Assembly: GCA_016124795.1 (NCBI GenBank)
Contig: WGNB01000010.1
Coordinates: 124,001-188,000 of the forward strand
DNA from: Rhodopseudomonas sp.
GTDB taxonomy: Bacteria; Pseudomonadota; Alphaproteobacteria; Rhizobiales; Xanthobacteraceae
Direction: 5' to 3'
Length of the DNA stretch: 64,000 bases
The notes under the pieces are model-generated. The model did not search any database and was not told the origin of the DNA. It saw only the letters and a program-made list of their open reading frames with translations. How positions within the stretch are numbered: position 1 is the stretch's first letter; each line of letters starts with the position of its first letter. Below, in pieces: positions 54,609-63,867 of the stretch. The position numbers and the translations under genes were made by a program.

Positions 54609-56177
54609 TTGTTCGGAAAACGCAGCGCAACCTCTGACGGCTTTGCACCGATGCCGGCCGCGCGTCCAGCGGCGCCGGCACCTATGCAACCGAATGCGCC
54701 GACGGTTCCGTCGCCGCCGATCGCGCCGGCGCCGCAAAAGCCGGGCGTTGCCGCGGCGATGGAAACCGGCCGAACGCCGTTTCCATCCGACGGGCTCGGC
54801 GCGCCCATGGTTTCGGCGCCGACACCGACGCGAACCCCATCGGCGCACAACATGGTGCCGACGGCCGTCGATTCGCGTCGATCCGAAACTTATTACACGA
54901 CCAAGAGCACGATTTTCGGCGCGCTGATCGAAGCCATCGATCTCGCGCAACTGGCGCGGCTCGACGCCGACTCGGCCCGCGAGGAAATCCGCGACATCGT
55001 CAACGAGATCATCGCGATCAAGAATATCGTGATGTCGATCTCCGAGCAGGAAGAACTGCTCGACGATATCTGCAACGACGTGCTTGGCTTCGGCCCGCTC
55101 GAACCCCTGCTGTCGCGCGACGACATCGCCGACATCATGGTCAACGGGTCCGGCACGGTCTACATCGAAGTCAAAGGCAAAATTCAGCGCACGGGCATCC
55201 GGTTCCGCGACAACCAGCAACTGCTCAATATCTGCCAGCGCATCGTCAGTCAGATCGGCCGCCGCGTCGACGAAAGTTCGCCGATCTGCGACGCGCGTCT
55301 GCCGGACGGCTCCCGCGTCAACGCCATCGTCCCGCCGCTGGCGATCGACGGGCCGGCGCTCACCATTCGTAAATTCAAGAAAGACAAACTGACGCTCGAT
55401 CAGCTCGTCAAATTCGGCACCATTACCGAGCAGGGCGCCGAGATCCTGCGGATCGTCGGCCGCAGCCGCGTCAACTGTCTGATCTCCGGCGGTACCGGCT
55501 CCGGCAAAACCACCCTGCTCAACTGTCTGACCCAGTTCATCGACGACGACGAACGCATCATCACCTGCGAAGACGCGGCCGAATTGCAACTGCAACAGCC
55601 GCATGTCGTGCGTCTGGAAACGCGGCCACCGAACCTCGAAGGCGAAGGCCAGGTCACCATGCGCGATCTGGTCCGCAACTGTCTGCGTATGCGCCCCGAA
55701 CGCATCATCGTCGGCGAAGTCCGCGGACCGGAAGCCTTCGATCTGTTGCAAGCCATGAACACGGGCCACGACGGCTCGATGGGCACGTTGCACGCCAACA
55801 ATCCGCGCGAAGCCCTGTCGCGTCTAGAATCGATGATCACAATGGGCGGCTTTTCGCTGCCGTCGCGCACCATTCGCGAAATGATTGTGGCTTCGGTCGA
55901 CGTCGTGATTCAGGCCGCGCGTCTGCGCGATGGCTCCCGCCGGATTACGCACGTGACTGAAGTGACCGGCCTGGAAGGCGACGTCATTATCACCCAGGAC
56001 CTGTTCATCTACGACATGGTGGGTGAAGACGCCTCCGGCAACATCATCGGCCGCCACCGTTCGACCGGCATCGGCCGACCGCGGTTCTGGGATCGCGCCC
56101 GTTACTACGGCGAAGAGAAACGTCTGGCTGCTGCGCTCGATGCCGCGGAAGCCGCCAACGAAGCCATGATGGGCTGA
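54609..56177 (+). CDS. cpaF: Pilus assembly ATPase CpaF/TadA
   Basis: 522 residues, T2SS-E-type hexameric ATPase. After a Pro-rich N-terminus (about 10-80) there is a helical region and the motor core: Walker A GGTGSGKTTLLN (about 297-308), an Asp box EDAAELQLQ, Walker B RPERIIVGEVRGPEAFD and a His box GHDGSMGTLHANN. It powers both extension and retraction of Tad pili. The start is TTG at 54609 (FGKRSATS), 70 bases after cpaE. Confidence 0.96.
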   Translation: MFGKRSATSDGFAPMPAARPAAPAPMQPNAPTVPSPPIAPAPQKPGVAAAMETGRTPFPSDGLGAPMVSAPTPTRTPSAHNMVPTAVDSRRSETYYTTKSTIFGALIEAIDLAQLARLDADSAREEIRDIVNEIIAIKNIVMSISEQEELLDDICNDVLGFGPLEPLLSRDDIADIMVNGSGTVYIEVKGKIQRTGIRFRDNQQLLNICQRIVSQIGRRVDESSPICDARLPDGSRVNAIVPPLAIDGPALTIRKFKKDKLTLDQLVKFGTITEQGAEILRIVGRSRVNCLISGGTGSGKTTLLNCLTQFIDDDERIITCEDAAELQLQQPHVVRLETRPPNLEGEGQVTMRDLVRNCLRMRPERIIVGEVRGPEAFDLLQAMNTGHDGSMGTLHANNPREALSRLESMITMGGFSLPSRTIREMIVASVDVVIQAARLRDGSRRITHVTEVTGLEGDVIITQDLFIYDMVGEDASGNIIGRHRSTGIGRPRFWDRARYYGEEKRLAAALDAAEAANEAMMG

Positions 56178-56189
56178 TCGGAGGGCAAC

Positions 56190-57158
56190 GTGAACTCGCT
56201 CGCGGTTTTCTTCCTCGCTGCCGTCGCCGTCGGCGGCGTCATATACGTCTTCCTCTATCCTATTCTGTCGGGAGAACGGACGACCGAAAAGCGCATGGCG
56301 AGCGTCGCCAAAAGCCAACCCGCCGCCCGCGCCGTGCGCGGTCAGCAAAGGTCGCGACGAGACTCGGTCGAGAACACGCTCAAGGAGCTCGAAGAACGAC
56401 GCAAGAAAAGCAAGAGCGTCGTGCTGGCGACCCGGATCGCTCAGGCTGGGCTGAGCTGGTCGAAACAGACCTATATCATCATATCGGTCGCTATCGGCGT
56501 GGTGATGTTCCTCGGCGGAATCATCGGCAATGCCGGCCTGCCGGCCGCCGCGGCGCTGGGCTTTGCCGGGGCCTTCGGTCTGCCGCGCTGGTTTTTGTCA
56601 TTTCTCAAGAAGCGCCGGGAAAACAAGTTTCTCAATGCCTTTCCCGACGCCGTCGATATTATCGTGCGCGGCATCAAAGCCGGCCTGCCGCTGCTCGATT
56701 GCATGAAGATGATCACGGTCGAAGCGCCCGAACCGGTGAAGTCGGAGTTCCGCGCCATCGTCGAGACCCAGGCGATTGGCATGCCACTCGGCGAGGCTGC
56801 GGGCAAACTCTACGAACGCATGCCGCTGCCTGAAGCGAACTTCTTCGGCATCGTGATCGCCATTCAGCAAAAGGCCGGCGGCAATCTGGCCGAAGCGCTC
56901 GGCAACCTGTCGCGGGTGTTGCGCGATCGCAAGAAAATGAAGGGCAAGATTCAGGCGATGTCGCAGGAGGCCAAGGCCTCCGCCGGCATTATCGGCTCGC
57001 TACCGCTCGCGGTGATGGGCCTGGTCTGGGTCACCAGCCCCGCCTACATCAACTTGCTGTTCACCGCGCAGCTCGGCCACATCCTGCTCGCGGGGTCGGC
57101 GGTCTGGATGCTGATGGGAATTCTCGTCATGAAGAAGATGATCAATTTCGATTTCTGA
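56190..57158 (+). CDS. tadB: Pilus platform protein TadB
   Basis: 322 residues, GspF-like. Two N-terminal and two C-terminal membrane helices bracket the cytoplasmic GspF domain with NAFPDAVDIIVRGIKAGLPLLDCMKM (about 150-175) and MPLGEAAGKLYERMPLPEANFFGIV. It forms the inner-membrane platform with TadC. The start GTG at 56190 has GGAGGG upstream, 12 bases after cpaF. Confidence 0.95.
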   Translation: MNSLAVFFLAAVAVGGVIYVFLYPILSGERTTEKRMASVAKSQPAARAVRGQQRSRRDSVENTLKELEERRKKSKSVVLATRIAQAGLSWSKQTYIIISVAIGVVMFLGGIIGNAGLPAAAALGFAGAFGLPRWFLSFLKKRRENKFLNAFPDAVDIIVRGIKAGLPLLDCMKMITVEAPEPVKSEFRAIVETQAIGMPLGEAAGKLYERMPLPEANFFGIVIAIQQKAGGNLAEALGNLSRVLRDRKKMKGKIQAMSQEAKASAGIIGSLPLAVMGLVWVTSPAYINLLFTAQLGHILLAGSAVWMLMGILVMKKMINFDF

Positions 57159-57187
57159 CCGTGCGTTAATTCAGTGTGTGAGTACCC

Positions 57188-58162
57188 ATGCTCGATTTAC
57201 TGGCCAATTCGATCAATACGCAAACGCTGACGATGGTGCTGGCTTCCATCGCCGCCATCGCGACGGTGCTGACGGTCGCGGCACCGCTGGTATTCGTCGA
57301 CCCGCTCGACAAGCGCATGAAAGCGGTGGCGGTCGAGCGCGAGCGGATTCGCGCCCGTGAGCGTGAACGGCTGGCGCAGCGCGAACAGAAAGCCAGTCTG
57401 CGGCAAACGCCCAAGCAGTACATTCAGGCGATCGTCGAGCGCTTCAATCTGAGCAAATGGGTCGGCCAGGAAGAAGCCCGGCTCAAGCTGGTACAAGCCG
57501 GCTATCGCGGCCAGGCGCCTTATGTCACTTATCTGTTTTTCCGCATGGTGACGCCGGCGGTGGCGCTTCTGGTCTCGGCCTTCTACCTGTTCGTGCTGAG
57601 CAAGCTGAATCAATCGGGAACGATCAAGCTCGGCCTTTGCATTCTCGCCGCCTATATCGGCATGCATCTGCCGCTGATGTTTCTCAAGAACAAGATCCAG
57701 AAGCGTCAGCAATCGATCAAGCGGGCTTTCCCCGACACACTCGACCTGCTGCTGATCTGCGTCGAGTCCGGCATGTCGATCGAGGCCGCGCTGAAGAAAG
57801 TCGGCCATGAAGTCGGCTCGCAATCGATTCCGCTGGCGGAAGAACTGACCCTGACCACGGCCGAGTTGTCTTATCTGCCGGACCGCCGTCAGGCCTATGA
57901 CAATCTTGCCAAGCGCACCGATCTGGAAGGCGTCCGCTCGGTCTGTATGGCGCTGACGCAAGCCGAGAAATACGGCACGCCACTGGCCGGCATGTTGCGC
58001 GTGATGGCCCAGGAAAACCGCGACATCCGCATGTCGGAAGCGGAAAAGAAAGCCGCCGGCCTGCCGCCAAAGCTGACTGTGCCGATGATCTTGTTCTTCC
58101 TGCCGGTGCTGTTCGTGGTCATTCTCGGACCGGCCATCATCAAAGTGATGGCAATGCGCTAG
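57188..58162 (+). CDS. tadC: Pilus platform protein TadC
   Basis: 324 residues, a second GspF-like protein. Membrane helices near the N-terminus (about 12-34), the middle (about 115-160) and C-terminus surround the GspF domain with RAFPDTLDLLLICVESGMSIEAALKKVG (about 178-205). It partners with TadB. It follows tadB by 29 bases and ends the plus-strand pilus run. Confidence 0.95.
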   Translation: MLDLLANSINTQTLTMVLASIAAIATVLTVAAPLVFVDPLDKRMKAVAVERERIRARERERLAQREQKASLRQTPKQYIQAIVERFNLSKWVGQEEARLKLVQAGYRGQAPYVTYLFFRMVTPAVALLVSAFYLFVLSKLNQSGTIKLGLCILAAYIGMHLPLMFLKNKIQKRQQSIKRAFPDTLDLLLICVESGMSIEAALKKVGHEVGSQSIPLAEELTLTTAELSYLPDRRQAYDNLAKRTDLEGVRSVCMALTQAEKYGTPLAGMLRVMAQENRDIRMSEAEKKAAGLPPKLTVPMILFFLPVLFVVILGPAIIKVMAMR

Positions 58163-58228
58163 GCCGCACCCGGGCCGCCGCGATCCGCCCATGACGCGCA
58201 TCGCCCGACGGGGTTGTGGCGACGCCGC

Positions 58229-59041
58229 TTAACCGCCGGCGTTCGGCGGCGGCATCGTGAGGCCCGCGCCGCCCTTCTTCGTCTGCTTCTGCTGCGCCAG
58301 CATCTGCCGCAAATAATTAACGTTGGCGGCGGCCTCGTCTTCAGGCAATCCCTGCCGGGCGATACTGTCGGCTTCGGCAAATCGACCTTGCAGGCCGACA
58401 ATCAGGGCCAGGTTCTGCCGCACCTTCGGATCGACGTTGCGCTGCGCCATCGCTCGCCGCAACGTGGTTTCGGCACGCTTGAGGTCTCTGGTCAGGGCGT
58501 AGGAAAGCCCGAGATTGGACAAGATCGATGGCTCGTCCGGCACGATCTTGAGCGCGGTCGCATAGAGCCGCTGCGCCTCGACGTGGCGGCCCATCTGATC
58601 GAGCACCGCGCCCTGGGCATTCAGAATACGCCAGTCCGGATTGTCCGGCGTATGCGCTCGGCTGAGCGCATCGAGCGCCTGCGGATATTGGCCGGCGGCG
58701 GCGAGCGCCCGCCCGTAAGCGCCCAGCAGGGCCATGTTGTGCGGATTGCGCATCGTCGATTGTTCGAGCACGGCAACCGCCTGCGCGGTCTGCTCGGTGG
58801 CGCGCAAAGCGCGCGCATAAGCCATCGCCGCCTGAGCGTCGCCCGGGTCTTTCTTGTAGCGCTCGCCCCAGGCATCGAGCGATTGCCGCCATTGCGCCTC
58901 GGTGGGCGGCGCGCCCTGCGCACTGATCGACCCCGTCGTATCGTCGCCGGTGGTCTTGCAACCGGCAACCGGTAGCGCCAGAGCCAAAAGCAATGCGGCC
59001 GAAGCCATCAACCGCGTGGCGCGCCTTGGACGCGAGCACAT
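58229..59041 (-). CDS. tadD: TadD-like TPR lipoprotein
   Basis: About 270 residues from ATG 59041; ATG 59086 is possible in frame but gives an overly long lead. A lipoprotein signal ends at the Cys in LPVAGC (about residue 28). Tetratricopeptide repeats run from about 60 to 235 (AQAAMAYARALRATEQTAQAVAVLEQS, DPKVRQNLALIVGLQGRFAEADS). TadD-type lipoproteins are needed for Flp pilus assembly, perhaps helping the secretin. It is convergent with tadC and has a CtrA-like box upstream. Confidence 0.88.
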   Translation of the reverse strand: MCSRPRRATRLMASAALLLALALPVAGCKTTGDDTTGSISAQGAPPTEAQWRQSLDAWGERYKKDPGDAQAAMAYARALRATEQTAQAVAVLEQSTMRNPHNMALLGAYGRALAAAGQYPQALDALSRAHTPDNPDWRILNAQGAVLDQMGRHVEAQRLYATALKIVPDEPSILSNLGLSYALTRDLKRAETTLRRAMAQRNVDPKVRQNLALIVGLQGRFAEADSIARQGLPEDEAAANVNYLRQMLAQQKQTKKGGAGLTMPPPNAGG

Positions 59042-59109
59042 CGGTATCGGCTTCGAAAACAGGCTGTCGGGGCATTGCCGGCGCATGGATCAGCAATAAA
59101 ACGTTAACC

Positions 59110-59126
59110 CTAACAGTTGGTTAACC
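59110..59126. promoter_or_regulatory. CtrA-like box upstream of tadD
   Basis: CTAA (59110-59113), seven bases, then TTAACC (59121-59126), one mismatch from TTAA-N7-TTAACC. It lies about 70 bases upstream of the tadD start on the minus strand. Inferred from consensus only. Confidence 0.4.
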
Positions 59127-59278
59127 GGGAATAAGGTCGCCGCCGTACATTTGGGACGCGCGCCCCGACCATCCTTCCCCCAGCCATGCCGATGCGACAT
59201 CAGGCCAAGGCCTCGCCGCACAAGACAAGGCCGTGCCAGACAGTGCATTATCGGCGGCCACACGATTAAGATCGGCTC

Positions 59279-60538
59279 ATGACCTCAGAAGACCGTCTCG
59301 GCCTCACGGCCACCGAACTCGCCCTCAAGACCCGTGCCCGAGAATTCTCGCAGGCTGTTGTTGGGCCACGCGCCGCGCAGATCGACCGCGACGAACAATA
59401 TCCCTGGGACATCGTGAAAGCGCTGGCTGAAGCCGGCTTTCTCGGCATGACGATACCGAAAGAACTCGGCGGCAAAGGCGCCAGCTTTCTCGACGCCGTT
59501 CTGGTGGTCGAAGAAATGGCCAAGTCCTGCACCGTGACGGCCCGTATTGTTGTCGAAACCAATATGGGGGCGATCTCCACCGTGATGGCCTATGGCAGTC
59601 CGGCACAGCGGCAATTGGCTGCCCAATTGGTCCTGGCCGGCGATAAACCCGCGATCTGCATCACCGAGCCGGACGCAGGCTCCGACGCCATGGCGATGAC
59701 CACGCGCGCCGACAAACGCGGTGACGTTTACGTCATCAACGGCAGGAAGCATTGGATTACCGGCGCTGGTATCTCCAGGCTGCATCTGATTTTCGCCCGC
59801 GTCTTTGACGAGCACGGCAAAGACCTCGGCGTCGGCGGCTTTCTCGCGATCCGAGACGAAAAGTCAGGCACGCCGGCCGGTCTTATGGTTTCAAAGCGCG
59901 AAAAGACCATGGGCTTGCGCGGCATGCCGGAAGGCGAACTGACGTTCACCGACCTCGAAATTCCCGCCGACATGGCGGTGATGCCACCCTCCGGTTTCAA
60001 ACGCGGCTTTGCCGATCTGATGAATGCCTATAACAGCCAGCGCGTCGGCGCCGGCACCGTGGCCATGGGCATCGCCGGCGGTGCGCTTGGCCATGCGCTG
60101 GCATGGGCCAAACAGCGCGAGCAATTCGGACGACCGATCGGCGAATTCCAGGGCCTGCAATGGATGCTGGCCGACATGCAGGTGCAACTGACCGCCTCGC
60201 GGCTGATGCTGTATCAGGCGGCGCGGTCACGCGGCGCCGACGGCAGCGCATTTCCCGATCCGATGCTGGCGGCACAGGCCAAGATCTTCGCCGCCGAAGC
60301 GGCGATCAAGATCGTTCACGAGGCCTTGCAGTTTTTCGGTGCGCGCGGCTATTCCCGCGATCTGCCGTTGGAGCGCATGGCGCGCGACGTGCGTATGTTC
60401 ACCATCGGCGGCGGCACCGCGCAGGTCTTGCGCACATTGGTCGCTTCCAAGATGCTGGGCTGGAAGCTGCCGCAAACCCGCGACGGCTACCGATCACAGC
60501 GCCCGACCCAATCCCCTGCAAGCGACGCCGCGGAGTAA
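59279..60538 (+). CDS. Acyl-CoA dehydrogenase-fold protein, 3-sulfinopropanoyl-CoA desulfinase-like
   Basis: 419 residues, ACAD fold with FAD- and CoA-binding motifs (CITEPDAGSDAM, about 127-138; WITGAGIS; REQFGRPIGEFQGLQ). The usual catalytic Glu is missing at both known places: the C-terminal site reads TIGGGTAQVLR where a Glu-Gly-Thr is normal, and the helix-G site reads YNSQRVGAG with Gln-254. Together with Arg-89 (VTARIVVETNMG) this matches, from memory, the 3-sulfinopropanoyl-CoA desulfinase of Advenella, in which Gln replaces Glu. That enzyme releases sulfite from 3-sulfinopropanoyl-CoA. Other dehydrogenase roles cannot be excluded. It is 3 bases from the next gene. Confidence 0.8.
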   Translation: MTSEDRLGLTATELALKTRAREFSQAVVGPRAAQIDRDEQYPWDIVKALAEAGFLGMTIPKELGGKGASFLDAVLVVEEMAKSCTVTARIVVETNMGAISTVMAYGSPAQRQLAAQLVLAGDKPAICITEPDAGSDAMAMTTRADKRGDVYVINGRKHWITGAGISRLHLIFARVFDEHGKDLGVGGFLAIRDEKSGTPAGLMVSKREKTMGLRGMPEGELTFTDLEIPADMAVMPPSGFKRGFADLMNAYNSQRVGAGTVAMGIAGGALGHALAWAKQREQFGRPIGEFQGLQWMLADMQVQLTASRLMLYQAARSRGADGSAFPDPMLAAQAKIFAAEAAIKIVHEALQFFGARGYSRDLPLERMARDVRMFTIGGGTAQVLRTLVASKMLGWKLPQTRDGYRSQRPTQSPASDAAE

Positions 60539-60541
60539 GAC

Positions 60542-61915
60542 ATGCACCCCCTTTTCGCCAGCGCCACCGAAGCGCGCGGCACGCCGATCTGGTTCGTCAA
60601 TGCCGGCGATGCCGAATCCGTGCTCAATGGTTTCGGCGAACGCGAGCGCAATTTCGCGGCGGCTGTCGGCTTTGACGGCAAGCCCGGCAAGTTGTTGCTG
60701 CTGCCGGCACTGGACGGCCGCGTCGCCGGCGTGCTGTTCGGCCTGGAGAAGCCTGGCGACCTGATCGATCCGTTCCGTCCCGGCCAGTTGTCCAGCCTGC
60801 TGCCGCCGGGCATCTATCGCTTCGCCAATGCGCCACACGACACTAAATTGGCGGCGCTGGCTTTTGTCACCCATGCCTATCAATTCACCCGCTACCGCAA
60901 GGCCGAAGCCCGTAAAGTGCGGCTGGTGGTACCGGACGGCATCGACGGCGAGGACCTGTCGCGCATCGCCGAAGGTGTCAGTCTTGCCCGCGACCTGATC
61001 AATACGCCGGCAAACGACATGGGACCGGGCGATCTGGAAGCGGCCAGCCGCACGCTGGCCAAGCAGCATGACGCCAAAATCGAACTGACCGCCGGCACCA
61101 AGCTTGAAAAGGAATTTCCGCTGATTCACGCCGTCGGCATGGGCTCGCCGCGCCTGCCACGGTTGATCGATATCACCTGGGGTCAGGATAGCGACCCGAA
61201 AATTACACTGGTCGGCAAGGGCGTGTGCTTCGACACCGGCGGCCTCGACATCAAACCGTCGAGCAGCATGCTCAACATGAAGAAGGACATGGGCGGCGCG
61301 GCCACGGCACTCGGCCTTGCGCATATGATCATGGCCGCCAAGCTGAAAGTCCGGCTTCGGGTCCTGATCCCGGCGGTTGAAAACTCCGTCGCCGGCAACA
61401 GCTTTCGTCCGCGCGACGTGTTCACCTCGCGCAAGGGCATCACGGTCGAGATCGGCAATACCGATGCCGAAGGCCGGCTGGTGCTGGCCGACGCCCTGGC
61501 GTTGGCCGACGACGACAAGCCCGAGCTGATCGCCGATTTCGCTACTTTGACCGGGGCAGCACGCGTCGCCCTCGGCACCGACCTGCCGGCGATGTTCACT
61601 GACGACGATGCACTGGCCGACGAGATGGCAAAGGTCGGCCTGGCCGAGAACGATCCGGTCTGGCGGCTTCCGCTCTGGAAGCCTTACGAAAGCCTGCTTG
61701 AGTCAAAGGTCTCCGATACCAATAACGTTTCGAGCGGCGGCTTCGGCGGCGCAATTACCGCGGCGCTGTTCTTGCAGAAATTCGTCACCGCCCCGTCATG
61801 GATGCATTTTGACATTTTCGCCTGGAGCAATTCGAACCGGCCCGGCCGGCCGGAAGGCGGCGAGTTGATGGCAGCACGGGCCTTGTATGCGCTATTGAGC
61901 AAGCGCTATTCATAA
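60542..61915 (+). CDS. Leucyl aminopeptidase family protein (M17)
   Basis: 457 residues. The catalytic C-terminal domain has GVCFDTGGLDIKPSSSMLNMKKDMGG (about 228-253) with metal ligands Asp and Lys, and the family signature NTDAEGRLVLADAL (about 305-318). It is shorter in the N-terminal domain than E. coli PepA and of the PepB-like form common in rhizobia. It removes N-terminal residues from peptides. It starts 3 bases after the desulfinase-like gene. Confidence 0.93.
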   Translation: MHPLFASATEARGTPIWFVNAGDAESVLNGFGERERNFAAAVGFDGKPGKLLLLPALDGRVAGVLFGLEKPGDLIDPFRPGQLSSLLPPGIYRFANAPHDTKLAALAFVTHAYQFTRYRKAEARKVRLVVPDGIDGEDLSRIAEGVSLARDLINTPANDMGPGDLEAASRTLAKQHDAKIELTAGTKLEKEFPLIHAVGMGSPRLPRLIDITWGQDSDPKITLVGKGVCFDTGGLDIKPSSSMLNMKKDMGGAATALGLAHMIMAAKLKVRLRVLIPAVENSVAGNSFRPRDVFTSRKGITVEIGNTDAEGRLVLADALALADDDKPELIADFATLTGAARVALGTDLPAMFTDDDALADEMAKVGLAENDPVWRLPLWKPYESLLESKVSDTNNVSSGGFGGAITAALFLQKFVTAPSWMHFDIFAWSNSNRPGRPEGGELMAARALYALLSKRYS

Positions 61916-62040
61916 CGATCCGCCCCGCACGCGAACCGGCCCCGTTCCTTCCGGTTCACGAACGCGCGAATCCAATATTGTCTCAACCGCGACCTGAGAA
62001 GCCTTGAAGTCCCGCTGTGACGGCGGTGAACGGTCCCAGC

Positions 62041-62874
62041 ATGCTCGACCCTCGCACCAGTCCTTATCGACGCGATATTGCCGCCCGGCATCTTGAAGGG
62101 CGGGTGGAAGCGATGCAGTTCGTCGATGGCGTCATGCACGAGGTCATCGAACCGCTGGCCGACCTGCGTCGCGATCCGGCGCATGAAGCCCCGCTCGACA
62201 CCCAGGCCATGAAAGGCGAGCGCGTCACGGTCTATGAAGTGAGCGAGGAAGGCTGGGCCTGGGGCCAATTGGAGAGCGACAACTATGTCGGCTATCTGTC
62301 GGCCAATGCGCTCGGTCCCGCCGGACCTGTTCCGACCCATCGCGTCACCGTGCCCCGGACCTTCGGCTTTCCCGGCCCCGATATCAAACTGCCGCCGATG
62401 ATCGCGCTACCGATGGGCGCGCGGCTCGATATCCGTCGGCAGACCGACGCCTTCGCGCTCAATGAATTCGGTTGGCACTTCCCGCTCTCGCATGTTGCAC
62501 CGCTGAGCGCTCGCCAGCCCGATTTCGTCGCCGTCGCCGAGATGTTTCTCAACGCGCCCTATCTATGGGGCGGCAAAACCTCCCTCGGCATCGATTGCTC
62601 CGGCCTCGTACAGGTCGCGCTGCAGGCAGCCGGCGTGACCTGCCCGCGCGACACCTATATGCAGGAGGCCGCCCTTGGCCATCCGGTGGCGCGCGACGCG
62701 ATGCGCCGTGGCGATCTGGTGTTCTGGAAGGGCCATGTCGCAATCGCCCGCGACGCCGACACGCTCATTCACGCCAATGGTCATCACATGATGGTAGCGA
62801 TCGAGCCCCTGGCCGAAGCCGTCCTCCGCATCAAACGAACCGGTGCCGACATCAGCGCCATCAAACGTCTATAA
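62041..62874 (+). CDS. NlpC/P60 family (C40) peptidase with SH3 domain
   Basis: 277 residues from ATG 62041 (MLDPRTSPY); a GTG at 62017 is in frame but starts away from the usual N-terminus. A bacterial SH3-like part (about 48-95; GERVTVYEVSEEGWAWGQL) precedes the C40 domain: Cys in IDCSGLVQ (about 188-195), His in GHVAIARD, and a third polar residue in IHANGHHM. It cleaves D-gamma-glutamyl-diaminopimelate bonds in wall peptides. No signal peptide is seen, so it may act in recycling. Confidence 0.93.
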   Translation: MLDPRTSPYRRDIAARHLEGRVEAMQFVDGVMHEVIEPLADLRRDPAHEAPLDTQAMKGERVTVYEVSEEGWAWGQLESDNYVGYLSANALGPAGPVPTHRVTVPRTFGFPGPDIKLPPMIALPMGARLDIRRQTDAFALNEFGWHFPLSHVAPLSARQPDFVAVAEMFLNAPYLWGGKTSLGIDCSGLVQVALQAAGVTCPRDTYMQEAALGHPVARDAMRRGDLVFWKGHVAIARDADTLIHANGHHMMVAIEPLAEAVLRIKRTGADISAIKRL

Positions 62875-62894
62875 GACAAGTACGGGAGCAACAC

Positions 62895-63722
62895 ATGACA
62901 CCTTGCATTATCACCGTCGCGATCACCGGTTCGGTTCCGACAAAGAAAGACAACCCCGCCGTGCCGATCACGGTGTCCGAACAGGTCGAGTCGACGCACG
63001 CCTCGTTCGAGGCCGGCGCTTCGCTGGCGCATTGCCATGTCCGCAACGATGACGGCACCACGACTTCCGATCCGGAAAAATTCGGCCGGCTGGTCGAGGG
63101 ACTGAAAAAGCACTGCCCCGGCATGATTATTCAGCTGTCGACCGGCGGCCGCTCCGGCAACGGCCGCGAGCGCGGCGGCATGTTGCCGCTAAAGCCCGAC
63201 ATGGCGTCGCTGTCGACCGGTTCGTGCAATTTTCCGACCCGGGTCTACGAGAATTCGCCCGAACTCGTCGACTGGCTGGCGAGCGAGATGATAACCTATC
63301 ACGTCAAGCCGGAAATCGAGGCCTTCGACCTGTCGATGATCTTCCAGGCGGTGAAGATGGAGCAGGAAGGCAAGATCAAGGGGCCGCTGCACGTCCAGTT
63401 CGTCATGGGCGTCAAAAACGCCATGCCGGTCGACAAGGAAACCTTCGACTATTACGTCAAGACGCTGAAGCGGCTGGCGCCGAACGCAACCTGGACCGGC
63501 GCCGGAATCGGCAAAGGCCAGTTGATGCTCAACCGCTGGAGTCTCGAAGCCGGTGGGCATTGCCGCACCGGCCTGGAAGATAACATTCGCTGGGACGAGA
63601 CCGGCAAGCTGGCACCGTCAAACGCGGCACTGGTCAAGCGCGTCGCCGACCTCTGCGCGGAATATAACCGCCGTCCGGCGACAACCGCCGAAGCGCGGCA
63701 ATTGTTGGGCCTCGCGGCGTAG
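62895..63722 (+). CDS. BKACE family (beta-keto acid cleavage) enzyme
   Basis: 275 residues, TIM barrel. It has the zinc pair in AHCHVRND (about 45-52) typical of the 3-keto-5-aminohexanoate cleavage family, STGGRSGNGRERGGML (about 81-96) for the substrate, LSTGSCNFPTRVYENSP and a C-terminal AGIGKGQL segment. Members split a beta-keto acid with acetyl-CoA. The beta-keto acid here is not known. GGGAGC precedes ATG 62895, 20 bases after the NlpC/P60 gene. Confidence 0.92.
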   Translation: MTPCIITVAITGSVPTKKDNPAVPITVSEQVESTHASFEAGASLAHCHVRNDDGTTTSDPEKFGRLVEGLKKHCPGMIIQLSTGGRSGNGRERGGMLPLKPDMASLSTGSCNFPTRVYENSPELVDWLASEMITYHVKPEIEAFDLSMIFQAVKMEQEGKIKGPLHVQFVMGVKNAMPVDKETFDYYVKTLKRLAPNATWTGAGIGKGQLMLNRWSLEAGGHCRTGLEDNIRWDETGKLAPSNAALVKRVADLCAEYNRRPATTAEARQLLGLAA

Positions 63723-63745
63723 ATCTTTTACTGCCCATTCAATCA

Positions 63746-63770
63746 GATGGCCGGGCTGGTCCCGGCCATC
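63746..63770. repeat. REP-like palindrome after the BKACE gene
   Basis: GATGGCCGGG and CCCGGCCATC pair perfectly around a 5-base loop. Same class as the palindromes near 30.2 and 32.0 kb; between convergent genes. Confidence 0.7.
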
Positions 63771-63867
63771 CACGACCGGGTTGCGAAAAGACGTCGTGCC
63801 CGCCGCACGGTCACGCATCGCGATCAACTAACGACGTACGCTGTCCGGGCAGCGACCGGTGCCACCA

